DNA of 64,000 nucleotides from Psychrobacter sp. NG254 (GCF_015277735.1 NZ_JADHDA010000005.1:124001-188000); one strand, 5' to 3'. Positions 18,949-27,899 are shown, counted from the stretch's first letter. Numbers and translations: made by a program. The notes: generated by a model not told the origin, from the sequence alone.

Positions 18949-18978
18949 CGTTACAAATGCGCCATTTTCGTTACAAAT
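18949..18978 (+). promoter_or_regulatory. Direct repeat upstream of the AGCS symporter gene
   Basis: The decamer CGTTACAAAT occurs at 18949-18958 and 18969-18978, a 20-bp period (about two helical turns), 71 bp before the start codon. It could be a regulator's tandem half-sites or overlap the promoter; the factor is unknown. Confidence 0.35.
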
Positions 18979-19048
18979 ACGGGTCTTAGATGCGATAATA
19001 AGCCCAATAAAACCTATCATAGCGTCATGAACTATAAGGAAAATAGCC

Positions 19049-20497
19049 ATGGAATATATAGAATCTTTTTTTGCCCTAGTCGGGGATCTAACGTGGGGCT
19101 GGGCACTCGTGCCTATGTTAATTATTTTTGGTTTGTTATTTACCATTGTGGGCAAGTTCGCCCAGTTTACATATTTTAAACGTATGTTCCGTGTGTTTAA
19201 GACGGATGAAGTAGGGGATGACGGCATTTCTGCCCGTCAGGCGTTGCTGGTGTCGATCGGTGGGCGTGTTGGCGGTGGTAATATTGCTGGTGTTGCCGTT
19301 GCGATCTCTTTAGGTGGCCCTGGTGCGGTTTTTTGGATGTGGGTTGTGGCCCTCATTGGCATGATGACCAGTATTGTTGAGTGTAGTTTGGCTCAGCTGT
19401 ACAAGCGTAGAGACAATGATGGTAACTTTCGCGGCGGCCCTGCAACCTATATCCTGCATGGTTTAGGTAAAGATTATCGCTGGCTCGCCGTCATTTATGC
19501 GATCTCGCTACTACTGTCTTTCTCTATTGGGTTTGTGGCATTCCAAGGCAATACGGTGGCAGGTTCTGCGCTTGAAAGTTTCGGCATTGATCGCTGGATA
19601 TCAGGTGCAGTACTGGTGGTTGCAGGCGGTTTTATCGTCTTTGGCGGTATCCAGCGCATTGCAAAAGTAGCCGATGTTGTCATTCCTGTGATGGCCTTAA
19701 TCTATATTGGTATGGCGCTGATTGTTATCGTGCTTAATATCACCGAACTGCCTGCATTGATGGCGATGATTGTTAAAAATGCGTTTGGTATTGAATCTGT
19801 CGTAGGCGGTGGTATCGGTGTGGCAATTGAACAAGGCATGAAGCGCGGCTTATTCTCTAACGAGGCAGGTTTGGGTTCTGCACCTAATATCGCTGCTACT
19901 GCTTATGCCACGCATCCTGTCAGTCAAGGTATCTCACAGTCACTGTCTGTGTTTATTGATACGATCGTCGTGTGTAGTGCTACGGCATTCATGATTTTGC
20001 TGAGTGGTGTATATCAACCCGGTGCTGAAATCGATGGTATTGTACTAGCACAGCAAGCACTGACCGCTCAACTTGGTGATTGGTCACAGTATGTGTTAAC
20101 CATCTCACTATTGCTGTTTGCACTAAGCTCTATCATGTATAACTACTATATGGGCGAAAATGCGATTAACTTCTTGGTTAAGAAGAATATCAAAATGGCG
20201 ACCTTGGTGTTACGAATTGTCGTGATTGCGATATTGTTCTTGGGAGCAGTAGCACCTACGGCAACCGCAGTGTTCTTCTTTGCTGACCCGCTAATGGGCG
20301 TGCTAGCACTAGCAAACTTATTGGCCTTGATTATGTTGTTTCCGCGAGCCAAGCGTCTACTTGACGACTTTGCAGGTCAATTAAAAGCAGGGGTTAAAGA
20401 GCCGTTATTCGATGCACAAGAGTATGAAAAACTGGATCTCGATCTGAGTGCATGGGGTAAAAAAGCCGTAAAAGAAGCATTAGAGCAAAAGCAGTAA
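19049..20497 (+). CDS. AGCS-family sodium:alanine/glycine symporter
   Basis: Inner-membrane sodium-coupled amino acid transporter with about ten or eleven hydrophobic segments. Family signatures: SIGGRVGGGNIAGVAVAISLGGPGAVFWMW (~residues 67-96), NFRGGPATYI and GLFSNEAGLGSAPNIAATA (~270). 482 residues is typical. The start ATG 19049 has AAGGA 9 bases upstream. It is monocistronic, with a terminator downstream. Substrate most likely alanine and/or glycine; cannot be distinguished from sequence. Confidence 0.93.
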   Translation: MEYIESFFALVGDLTWGWALVPMLIIFGLLFTIVGKFAQFTYFKRMFRVFKTDEVGDDGISARQALLVSIGGRVGGGNIAGVAVAISLGGPGAVFWMWVVALIGMMTSIVECSLAQLYKRRDNDGNFRGGPATYILHGLGKDYRWLAVIYAISLLLSFSIGFVAFQGNTVAGSALESFGIDRWISGAVLVVAGGFIVFGGIQRIAKVADVVIPVMALIYIGMALIVIVLNITELPALMAMIVKNAFGIESVVGGGIGVAIEQGMKRGLFSNEAGLGSAPNIAATAYATHPVSQGISQSLSVFIDTIVVCSATAFMILLSGVYQPGAEIDGIVLAQQALTAQLGDWSQYVLTISLLLFALSSIMYNYYMGENAINFLVKKNIKMATLVLRIVVIAILFLGAVAPTATAVFFFADPLMGVLALANLLALIMLFPRAKRLLDDFAGQLKAGVKEPLFDAQEYEKLDLDLSAWGKKAVKEALEQKQ

Positions 20498-20523
20498 AAC
20501 GTTATGCTTGAAGTCTTATCAAA

Positions 20524-20560
20524 TAAAAAACCACTCTAGCTAAGCTAAAGTGGTTTTTTT
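20524..20560. terminator. Bidirectional terminator between AGCS and GST genes
   Basis: Symmetrical hairpin AAAAAACCACT/AGTGGTTTTTT with an internal TAGCTAAGCTA loop region between two convergent genes. Confidence 0.9.
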
Positions 20561-21308
20561 AATTGGCTAGTACTCCAACGACAGACAGTATCTCGCCTGC
20601 TTCATCTTCTTCAATGATACGAGTCTCTGCTAGTGCTGACTGTTGCCACGCTAGTATGTGCGAGTTATTCATTATAGTTTGACAATACTGCTTGGTCAAT
20701 GGCTTGAGTTCGATATCAGACGCATCGGCATAGGTCTGTAATCGCAGTACCACTGGAGCAAAAAAGACATCAGCTGCTGTGACATCTCCAAATAAAAAAC
20801 TGTCTTTTGAGCGTCCTTTTAAACAATCAGCAAAAATACTCTCAATGCGAGCAATATCTGCTAAGCACGCGTCGCTTGGTTGTATCCTAGCGACTGCTCT
20901 GATATTCATAGGCATCTCGTTACGAATACCTGTCAATCCTGAATGCATCTCCGCCACGATGCTTTGGCAATAGGCGCTATTTATTCTACTTTGACTGTCA
21001 TGCTGTGCGTCAGCGTTAGACTTCTTCATGCCTGTCCAAATATTACTATCGGTAAAGTACTCATTAACATGTATCGCAATGGCCAGCGTATCCCAGACGG
21101 TTACTTGCTTATCGCCCTCACCATAGACCAATATAGGTACTTTGTCCGTTGGCGAATGCGCCTCAAGCGTTGGACGTGCTGATGGATGGAACAGCTCGAT
21201 AAGCTGCTCATCAAAGTCAATATCGAACGCTTTGAGCAGCAGCCAAGCCTGTAGCGACCAAGAGGAGTAATTTTTATTGCCGATGATAAGTAGCGGTTTT
21301 TGCATCAT
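20559..21308 (-). CDS. Glutathione S-transferase family protein
   Basis: Cytosolic GST-fold protein of 249 residues. The N-terminal thioredoxin-like domain begins PLLIIGNKNYSSWSLQAWLLLKAFDIDFDEQLIEL, with the usual catalytic Ser position in YSSWS. The cis-Pro turn is seen in DKVPILVYG. The helical C-terminal domain spans ~95-240. The family includes stress detoxification enzymes; the specific substrate is unknown. AGGA precedes ATG 21308, with a second ATG one codon later. It is convergent with the AGCS gene through a shared terminator. Confidence 0.85.
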   Translation of the reverse strand: MMQKPLLIIGNKNYSSWSLQAWLLLKAFDIDFDEQLIELFHPSARPTLEAHSPTDKVPILVYGEGDKQVTVWDTLAIAIHVNEYFTDSNIWTGMKKSNADAQHDSQSRINSAYCQSIVAEMHSGLTGIRNEMPMNIRAVARIQPSDACLADIARIESIFADCLKGRSKDSFLFGDVTAADVFFAPVVLRLQTYADASDIELKPLTKQYCQTIMNNSHILAWQQSALAETRIIEEDEAGEILSVVGVLAN

Positions 21309-21338
21309 GCAGTCCTATTAGCCATGTCAATTTTTTAT

Positions 21339-21445
21339 TATAGTCAAGCCTATATAAATTCGCTACATCGTCATCCTCGCTAAGCATACTAATGTATAAC
21401 TTGCACTCGGTTTCCTTGTATCGAAATTATATTGAACTGACTATA
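21339..21445. repeat. 107-bp inverted-repeat element, copy 1
   Basis: Intergenic, non-coding. It begins TATAGTCA and ends TGACTATA, perfect 8-bp terminal inverted repeats, with imperfect palindromy inside. A copy of identical length and near-identical core lies at 42761-42867. Size and ends are consistent with a miniature inverted-repeat element or a REP/ERIC-like repeat family. Confidence 0.8.
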
Positions 21446-21540
21446 TGTACTCAATATTGAAAGTGTACCAGTCTATAATTTGAGCGATATTTTTGTCATT
21501 TAAGTGCTATTTATAGCATTTCAACAGACCCTAGTATTCC

Positions 21541-21570
21541 AAAAAACACCCTTCCAGTATTTGGACGGGC
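21541..21570 (-). terminator. Probable terminator after the BASS transporter gene
   Basis: On the minus strand GCCCGTCCA pairs with TGGAAGGGT (one mismatch) and is followed by a GTTTTTT run, ~25 bp after the stop. Confidence 0.65.
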
Positions 21571-21591
21571 TTTTCTTGATGTCGACTATCA

Positions 21592-22455
21592 TCAGTTTTT
21601 ATTTCTGATCAACGCAATAACAGGAATGGCAACCACATACATCAGTACGCCATATAGAGCAGCAGGTAGGGCGATGGCAGGTAGACCTGCTGCCGTTCCC
21701 ATGATGATGGGTGCTAAGGTAATGGCAGTGGTACTGTTTTGAATGCTGGTTTCTATCGACACGGTCTTGGTATCAAACCAACTGAGCTTTAATAGCTTAG
21801 ACGTCAACATACTCAAAGCAAATAAGATGACAATAATGAGGACAAGCTCTAACCCAATGGCAGTCGCTTGTGATTTGAGTAATGCCCAGTTAGAAGCGAC
21901 CGCAGCGAAGACAATCAGTACAAAGAAGATACTGGCTATACCATTTAAAATGCCACTTTTGCTGACCATAAAGTTGGTGAACTTGCGGCGAGCGAGCATA
22001 CCAAGCGTCACAGGCAACGTGGTCAATAAAAACATTACCAGACCAATCTTGACCGCGCTAATAGAGCCCGCTTGGTCTTTCATGAAATGATCAAACGCTA
22101 AGGTGATAAATATTGGCAAGGTGATGACCGATAGCAGACTGACCACGCCGGTCAATGCGACAGACAGGGCGACATTGCCTTTGGCATAAAAGGTCAGCAT
22201 ATTGCTGGTCACGCCGCCCGGGCAAAAACTAATCAGCATAATACCAAAGGCAATGGTTGGCGGCGGTGTGGTGATGAGTACTACTGCTAAGGCCACTAAA
22301 GGCACAAAAACAACTTGATTGACGAGACCGACAAAGAAGGCTTTTGGATTATTGGCAATGACTTTGAAATCACTGAGCTTTAAACCTGCTCCTAGGGTAA
22401 ACATGATGTAGGCAAGTGCCAGTGGGAGTAATGCTAACGCAGTGTTGTTCATCAA
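21592..22455 (-). CDS. Bile acid:sodium symporter family (BASS) transporter
   Basis: Inner-membrane sodium-coupled organic anion transporter of 287 residues with about nine or ten hydrophobic helices. Family features include FMLGAGLKLSDF-like N-terminal helix, ISFCPGGVTSNMLTFYAKGNVALSVALTGV (~residues 76-105) and the C-terminal crossover SIQNSTTAITLAPIIMG. The bacterial members carry diverse substrates such as pantoate, taurocholate or other carboxylates, so the name need not mean bile acids. The start ATG 22455 precedes a second ATG. Monocistronic. Confidence 0.9.
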   Translation of the reverse strand: MMNNTALALLPLALAYIMFTLGAGLKLSDFKVIANNPKAFFVGLVNQVVFVPLVALAVVLITTPPPTIAFGIMLISFCPGGVTSNMLTFYAKGNVALSVALTGVVSLLSVITLPIFITLAFDHFMKDQAGSISAVKIGLVMFLLTTLPVTLGMLARRKFTNFMVSKSGILNGIASIFFVLIVFAAVASNWALLKSQATAIGLELVLIIVILFALSMLTSKLLKLSWFDTKTVSIETSIQNSTTAITLAPIIMGTAAGLPAIALPAALYGVLMYVVAIPVIALIRNKN

Positions 22456-22833
22456 ACATTCCTTGTAAAACTACAGTGCCATATCAAGATGGCTTTTAAA
22501 AAAGAAACAGTAGTAGGCTCATACGCGTATCGCGCAGCTGCTCACAGTCCATGTGTGAAATTGTTTAAGTATCTAATTCTCTAAGTTTCTAAGTATTTAG
22601 AGAGTCAACCGTCTACCTATAGTACATCTAAACGGTGAATCCTCTTAGAGAGATCGAATGCTTTGATCAATAGTAGTGGTATTACGTGCGTTTGGTAACC
22701 CACTGGGTGTGACTATGGAGGTTTTTATCGTGTACATCGGTAGTGAGATTCTACTCATGATAAAAAGCCCACAAGTTGCTGTGGGCCAAATTTTTTGATT
22801 ATCTCGTCAGTTAAGCAGTACTATTTATCCAAA
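22456..22833. other. Intergenic region between BASS and DUF442 genes
   Basis: Holds the BASS promoter and the terminator at 22762-22786. Nothing else was recognised. Confidence 0.4.
22762..22786 (-). terminator. Rho-independent terminator after the first DUF442 gene
   Basis: On the minus strand GCCCACA/TGTGGGC stem with a 5-6 base loop and TTTTTA tail, downstream of the gene ending at 22834. Confidence 0.9.
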
Positions 22834-23166
22834 TTAGTCATCCAGCAAGTCCATTTGCTTGGCTGCTTCATAGATACCGTTTGAGCGGTTACCGGTACGG
22901 CAGAATATCAGCATTGGCTGCTCAGCTTGATTAAAGAAATCTGCAAATGCTTCGACGTGGGTCTGGTTAAGCTCGTTACCAGCAAATGATATTTCTTTGT
23001 ACGCAAGTCCCGCTTCTTTAGCCGCTGCTTCAATGTCTGCGCTGGTTGGTTGATTTGGCTCTTCACCATCTGGACGGTTATTGATGATGGTTTTGAAACC
23101 GTTTTCGGCAATCATTGGTACTTGATCAGGGGTGATTTGGCCGGTAAAGCTAACTTCATGGCTCAT
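22834..23166 (-). CDS. DUF442 (TIGR01244) sulfurtransferase/phosphatase-like protein
   Basis: A 110-residue protein of the family found as the N-terminal half of Blh, the beta-lactamase hydrolase-like persulfide enzyme. The fold is dual-specificity phosphatase/rhodanese-like; the active-site loop is FCRTGNRS (~residues 88-95), and the N-terminal FKTIINNRPDGE motif is characteristic. AAGGAGCTCCC precedes ATG. It is the last of a minus-strand series ArsR, SulP, DUF442, DUF442, and the ETHE1-like hydrolase is encoded divergently. Likely sulfurtransferase in sulfide oxidation; inference from family context. Confidence 0.87.
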   Translation of the reverse strand: MSHEVSFTGQITPDQVPMIAENGFKTIINNRPDGEEPNQPTSADIEAAAKEAGLAYKEISFAGNELNQTHVEAFADFFNQAEQPMLIFCRTGNRSNGIYEAAKQMDLLDD

Positions 23167-23310
23167 GGGAGCTCCTTATTATTGTCTATATAAAGTGGTG
23201 TATTGGTTATTTGCATACAATGCTCAGCCTAATCTGAATCAGCAACTTTCTAAAGACGAGCTATGTAAACATTGAAACGGTTATGTTTTTCATTCACGGT
23301 TCTAGGCTGA

Positions 23311-23637
23311 TTATAGTAGGCCCTGCATCAAGGCACTTTGATACAGCAGTTTGGCACGTGCGCCAGTACCACAAAACATCAGTATAGGCTTTGGCATAGA
23401 ATGATAAAAATCAGCAAATTGCTCTACGGTAAACAGACTCAAGCGCTCATCATCAAAGGGTAGATGATGGTAGGCTAGGTTTGCTGCCTTGGTCGCCGTC
23501 GCTAAGTCACAACTGTTAGGCTGTGTCTCAATCTCAGCATCTGGGCGTATGTTGAGTACAGAGCGATAGCCAAGCTCAGCAATCTTCATACATTGGCTTG
23601 GGTATATTTGCTTATAAATCGTTAATTCATCGGTCAT
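23311..23637 (-). CDS. Second DUF442 sulfurtransferase-like protein
   Basis: A paralogue of the adjacent DUF442 gene, sharing the order of motifs (YRSVLNIRPDAE, FADFYHSMPKPILMFCGTGARAK). The active-site loop is CGTGAR against CRTGNR in its neighbour. ATG 23637 is preferred; an in-frame TTG at 23649 is possible, and neither has a good Shine-Dalgarno. It lies 144 bp upstream of its paralogue. The two copies are strongly diverged, so duplication is old or one was acquired separately. Role as above by inference. Confidence 0.82.
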   Translation of the reverse strand: MTDELTIYKQIYPSQCMKIAELGYRSVLNIRPDAEIETQPNSCDLATATKAANLAYHHLPFDDERLSLFTVEQFADFYHSMPKPILMFCGTGARAKLLYQSALMQGLL

Positions 23638-23824
23638 AAATGGGATCAATTGTGTTTGTTAAGGGGTGTTTTTTATTAAAGTTTATCAAATCGTGTGAGC
23701 ATACTGTTCTGAGCATAACGTGCAGCTACTCAGTTGGTCTAGGATAACACAGGCGTTATCATAGCGATATTGTGTTGTAGACGACAATAACATTTGAGGA
23801 GTAGCCACTAACATAATATTAGTA

Positions 23825-25534
23825 CTAGATTTTCTTTAACGCATCGACGGCATCTAAGGTACTTAGATAAACCTGCCCTGATAGCTCAGTCACCAACGGA
23901 GTATGACCGATGATGTCCATGACAGGGCCTTTGATGAAGCTAAAATGTAAGCACTTATTCTGTAGTGTTAACTCGTGGTTTAAGGTACAAAGCATCTCTT
24001 GAGCAGTCAGGTCAATATGATTGACAGCAGCCATGATGAGAACAATCTCGTGCGCCTGTGGATGCTGCTGCATGGCATTTAGAATACGATGATGTACGGA
24101 CTCACTATTGCCAAAAAACAAACTCTCATCGATACGTAGCATCAATAAATTATCAAACGTCACAACGTCGTGGCGGTTGATATTGCGAAAGTGTCCCGTA
24201 TTGCCTAACTGCCCAACGATGGCAACGTGGGGTTTACTTGACTGCCAAATTAAACTGGCGAATGACACCATCAGACCGATGACCAGTCCAGTGTTTAGCC
24301 CAAATATGAGCACCCCGATGAATGCTGCCAAAAAACTGGCACCATCCAAGCGATCACGCTGCCAAGCTGACTTTAAGGTGGCGATATCTATCAATCCAAT
24401 GATAGAGGCCATGATGGTGGCACCCAATAGCGCGTAGGGTAGCGGGGCAAGAGCATCGCTAAAGGCGACCAACGCGGCAATCATGATCAGTACAGTGACG
24501 AGGCTAGCAAGCGGCGTCTTTGCGCCTGAGTCGACATTGATAGCAGTACGTGAGAAGCCACCTGCAACGGCAAAACTCTGAAACAGTCCACCAGATAAAT
24601 TGGCGAGCCCTAGCCCAGTCAGCTCACGATTGGCATCAAATTTTTCGCCACGTAGCCGCGCATAAGTGCTGGCCACTGAGCTGCTCGATACAAAGATGAT
24701 AAGCGCCATCAGACCCGCTGTTGGTAAGAGCTTGAGTGCTTCTTGTAAGTCTGTCACATGTGGCAGCGTAAAGCTTGGTAACCCACGCGGTATACTACCA
24801 ATGGTCGCAACGCCACGTGAATCCCAATGTAGCGCCATACTCAGAACGATGGACAAACCCAATAAGATAAGTGGAAATAGGCGTTCAGCCCATTTAGCAT
24901 AGGACGATGACAGCCACGTTTTCCATACCCACCCGCTCGCGTAGCGGTTGGCAACCAACAGTACAAAAGCTACAACACCGATCAGTAGCGTCAGTGGATG
25001 TAGCTGACTCACGTACAATTGCATGGTAGATAAGTAGCCAATTAAGCTACTGCCAGTGATGGGAATCGCCATTAGGTACTTAAGCTGGCTTATAAAAATC
25101 AGCACCGCAGCCCCGCTCACAAACCCTGCTGAGACCCCGCGACTGATAAACTGCATAATCCAGCCAAGCTTCAACCGTCCAGCAATCCACAGTAATGCGC
25201 CTACCATCAGTGCTAGCAGACTCGCCATCAGGGCATATTGCTCAGTGCCCTGCTCAGCATAAGGCAGTAGCCCACTGGCCGTCATAATCGCGGTGATTGC
25301 TACAGGGCCCACGGCTTGTACGTTACTTGAGCCAAGCCAAGCGTAGACGAGCACAGGGACAATGGCTGCATAGAGCCCATACACAGGCGGTAATCCTGCA
25401 AGTACGGCATAGCCTAAGCTCTGCGGTATGACCAATACGCCCACCACAAGCCCTGCGACAAGATCGGTCGGTAACGCTGTAAGCTGGTATTGGCGCAGCC
25501 AACTAGGAATCAGACGAGCAGCGATAGAAGACAT
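23825..25534 (-). CDS. SulP-family anion transporter with STAS domain
   Basis: Inner-membrane transporter of sulfate, bicarbonate or similar anions. 569 residues: a membrane domain (~1-420) with the SulP signature GLVVGVLVIPQSLGYAVLAGLPPVYGLYA near residues 29-57 and GGFSRTAINVDSGAKT (~320), then a cytoplasmic STAS domain (~440-560) with FFGNSESVHHRIL. It lies 54 bp after the ArsR-type regulator gene on the same strand and ahead of two DUF442 genes. In bigR-type operons the sulfite exporter is usually TauE-like; here SulP may take that job. Substrate inferred only. Confidence 0.9.
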   Translation of the reverse strand: MSSIAARLIPSWLRQYQLTALPTDLVAGLVVGVLVIPQSLGYAVLAGLPPVYGLYAAIVPVLVYAWLGSSNVQAVGPVAITAIMTASGLLPYAEQGTEQYALMASLLALMVGALLWIAGRLKLGWIMQFISRGVSAGFVSGAAVLIFISQLKYLMAIPITGSSLIGYLSTMQLYVSQLHPLTLLIGVVAFVLLVANRYASGWVWKTWLSSSYAKWAERLFPLILLGLSIVLSMALHWDSRGVATIGSIPRGLPSFTLPHVTDLQEALKLLPTAGLMALIIFVSSSSVASTYARLRGEKFDANRELTGLGLANLSGGLFQSFAVAGGFSRTAINVDSGAKTPLASLVTVLIMIAALVAFSDALAPLPYALLGATIMASIIGLIDIATLKSAWQRDRLDGASFLAAFIGVLIFGLNTGLVIGLMVSFASLIWQSSKPHVAIVGQLGNTGHFRNINRHDVVTFDNLLMLRIDESLFFGNSESVHHRILNAMQQHPQAHEIVLIMAAVNHIDLTAQEMLCTLNHELTLQNKCLHFSFIKGPVMDIIGHTPLVTELSGQVYLSTLDAVDALKKI

Positions 25535-25588
25535 ATCAATACATCACCAATATATAGAGCAGCATAAAATAGTTAGGCGAGTACGGCG

Positions 25589-25894
25589 TTATTCGGTTTT
25601 GGCACAAAATCTCTGATAAAGCAGCTCTAGTACGGCTAACGCATCATCACTTGCGATACTATAGTAGATTTGCTTACCTTCGCGGCGTGTCGTAACCAGC
25701 GCATCTTTACGTAAGATACCCAGCTGCTGTGACAAGCTTGGTTGCCCAACACCGACCAAACTCTCAAGTTCACCAACGCAGTACTCACCTTGTGTCAACT
25801 GACAGAGCAACAGCAAGCGATCAGGATGTGATAGCGACTTTAGCAATTGGCTGGCTTGCATCGATGCTTGCTGCATTTGTTTGGCCAGATCCAT
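25589..25894 (-). CDS. ArsR-family regulator, probable persulfide sensor (BigR/SqrR-like)
   Basis: Winged-helix repressor. Residues 15-80 form the DNA-binding domain (LKSLSHPDRLLLLCQL and VGQPSLSQQLGILRKDALV). Cys39 (QGEYCVGEL) and Cys97 (YQRFCAKTE) occupy the positions of the dithiol pair that BigR and SqrR use to sense persulfide, and no metal-binding motif is seen. ATG 25894 lacks a Shine-Dalgarno; AAGGAG at 25985-25990 is 6 bases before an in-frame CTG at 25976-25978, which would add 28 residues. It is divergent from an ETHE1-like hydrolase and upstream of SulP, so it probably represses both sides. Confidence 0.88.
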   Translation of the reverse strand: MDLAKQMQQASMQASQLLKSLSHPDRLLLLCQLTQGEYCVGELESLVGVGQPSLSQQLGILRKDALVTTRREGKQIYYSIASDDALAVLELLYQRFCAKTE

Positions 25895-26153
25895 AGGGGC
25901 AAAGTCAGCACTATCTGATGACGCATCATCATTAGCGCTGTGAGTAGATATATCTACTGCTGAAGTAGAAGTAGCCAGAATAAGCTCCTTGTATAAACAG
26001 GACGATAGACATCGCCGTACTGCTGAACAATATATAGTTGATTATCAAGGATATCAGGCAACATATCAAGTTATCATTATTTACATTATATAAATTGATA
26101 AACTATAGAGCGGTTGCTATATTAGATATAACAAATAAATCGTCAACACAAAT

Positions 26154-26166
26154 GTATATTATATAC
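26154..26166. promoter_or_regulatory. Candidate operator between arsR-type and MBL genes
   Basis: GTATATTATATAC is a perfect 13-bp palindrome (central T), AT-rich, in the divergent region 81 bp before the hydrolase start. AT-rich palindromes are typical of BigR-type operators. Assignment is by position and symmetry only. Confidence 0.4.
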
Positions 26167-26246
26167 GACTGCCTATCACACTTAAGGTTAATTAGAAATA
26201 AAAATTCCTATGGTATGAATGGTCATATATAAATGAAGAGGTAGCC

Positions 26247-27119
26247 ATGCAAGTTCATTCTTTTTTAGACAGTGATACAGAAACCTATACCCATGTACTC
26301 GCCGATGTCGAGCAGCAGTTATGCGCCATCATTGATCCAGTATTAAACTTTGATGCCAAATCAGGCAGAACGAATACCAGTAGTGTTGATGAAGTCATTG
26401 AATTCGTACGCGAGCAGGGCTGGTCGCTTCAGTACATCATTGAGACCCATGCCCATGCAGATCATCTATCGGCTGCGATCCATGTCAAAGAAAGTCTAGG
26501 CGGACAATTGGTCATCGGTCAGCATATTACCGAAGTACAAAAAATCTTTAAGCAAATCTTTAATTTTGATACCAGTTTTCGCACAGATGCCAGTCAGTTT
26601 GATATTTTGACAGATGAAGGCCAGACACTAGCGCTTGGTGGTATTACCATCACTGCGATGTACGTGCCCGGTCATACCCGTGCTGACATGGCTTATCTGG
26701 CTTATGATGACGAAAAAACAGTGGTGTTCGTTGGTGATACTTTGTTTGCTCCAGATGTAGGTACAGCCCGCTGTGATTTCCCTGGTGGCGATGCCAAAAC
26801 GCTTTACCAGTCTATCCAAAAGCTATTGGCGCTTCCCGAAGATACGACTATGTATCTGTGCCATGATTATCCAGGCGAAGGACGAAAACACTGTCCAACC
26901 ACGACGGTTGCAGCACAAAAACTAGAAAACATCCATGTCAAAGACAGTATAAACGAAGCTGAGTTTGTACAGATGCGTGAGCGCCGTGATGCCACGCTGG
27001 ATATGCCGCGCTTGATTATTCCAGCAGTGCAAATCAATATTGATGCAGGAAACTTTCCAGAGCCAGAGGATAATGGTACGCGTTATCTAAAAGTACCGAT
27101 TAATGTACTCGGTGGATAA
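26247..27119 (+). CDS. MBL-fold persulfide dioxygenase-like hydrolase (ETHE1/Blh type)
   Basis: Metallo-beta-lactamase-fold enzyme of 290 residues. Metal ligands are THAHADH (residues ~71-77), GHT (~142), FVGDTLF (Asp ~163) and LCHDY (~208), which fit the mononuclear iron site of ETHE1 persulfide dioxygenases oxidising glutathione persulfide to sulfite. GAGG lies before ATG 26247. The divergent dithiol ArsR regulator, SulP and two free-standing DUF442 proteins recreate the parts of a Blh fusion as separate genes. Family is firm; the reaction is inferred. Confidence 0.88.
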   Translation: MQVHSFLDSDTETYTHVLADVEQQLCAIIDPVLNFDAKSGRTNTSSVDEVIEFVREQGWSLQYIIETHAHADHLSAAIHVKESLGGQLVIGQHITEVQKIFKQIFNFDTSFRTDASQFDILTDEGQTLALGGITITAMYVPGHTRADMAYLAYDDEKTVVFVGDTLFAPDVGTARCDFPGGDAKTLYQSIQKLLALPEDTTMYLCHDYPGEGRKHCPTTTVAAQKLENIHVKDSINEAEFVQMRERRDATLDMPRLIIPAVQINIDAGNFPEPEDNGTRYLKVPINVLGG

Positions 27120-27278
27120 GTTGAACAATGAAATAACTGAAAATCGTTACCCGATGCAGCTCTACGTAAGTATCGTATGATTAATATCTATAAGAATGCT
27201 AATCTGTAACTGTCCGTTTTATAGATGCTGTGTATGACCAACTGCAAGCGCTAAGTGCGGCAATAACTGGAGAGAGCA

Positions 27279-27899
27279 ATGAATCCATATGAGCGTTATG
27301 TATTGCCAAAGCTGATAGATATCACTTGTAGTACAGGTTATGTGATGAAAGCGCGGTCCAAAATCGTCCCTCAGGCACTAGGTGAGGTGTTGGAAATTGG
27401 TATTGGCAGTGGTCTAAATTTGCAGTTTTATGATGCTAATAAAGTCTCTTCTATTATCGGTGTCGATCCAGCGGCTCAGATGCAATCGCTCGCTCGCGAA
27501 CGAGCCGCTGACATTAGCATTCCAGTGCAAGTGATAGCCGTCGATATACAAGGTATTCATGCTGATACAGATCAATTTGATACCATTGTCATGACTTTTA
27601 CCTTGTGTAGTATTGATGATCCAGTAGCCGCGCTTCGAGAAATGGCACGCGTGCTAAAACCTAGCGGTCGCTTACTATTTTGTGAGCATGGACTGGCACC
27701 AGATGTCTCTATTGAGCGCTGGCAACATCGATTGACGCCTTTTTGGAAACCGATGGCAGGTGGGTGTCACCTCAATCGTGATATTCCAGCGATTATTAGA
27801 GAAGCTGGTTTTGTCATCGATGAGTTGAGCGAAGCATATTTGCCAGGTCCACGACCGATGAGCTACGTATATAGCGGCATTGCGCATTCAGCAGTATAG
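27279..27899 (+). CDS. Class I SAM-dependent methyltransferase
   Basis: A 206-residue methyltransferase of the UbiE/Methyltransf_11 type. SAM-binding motif I is VLEIGIGSGLNLQFYD (~residues 36-51), acidic motif II GVDPA, and motif IV-like FDTIVMTFTLCSIDDPVAALREM; a CEHG segment follows. GGAGAG precedes ATG 27279. It follows the persulfide hydrolase by 159 bp on the same strand with no clear terminator, so co-transcription is possible. Substrate unknown. Confidence 0.83.
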   Translation: MNPYERYVLPKLIDITCSTGYVMKARSKIVPQALGEVLEIGIGSGLNLQFYDANKVSSIIGVDPAAQMQSLARERAADISIPVQVIAVDIQGIHADTDQFDTIVMTFTLCSIDDPVAALREMARVLKPSGRLLFCEHGLAPDVSIERWQHRLTPFWKPMAGGCHLNRDIPAIIREAGFVIDELSEAYLPGPRPMSYVYSGIAHSAV

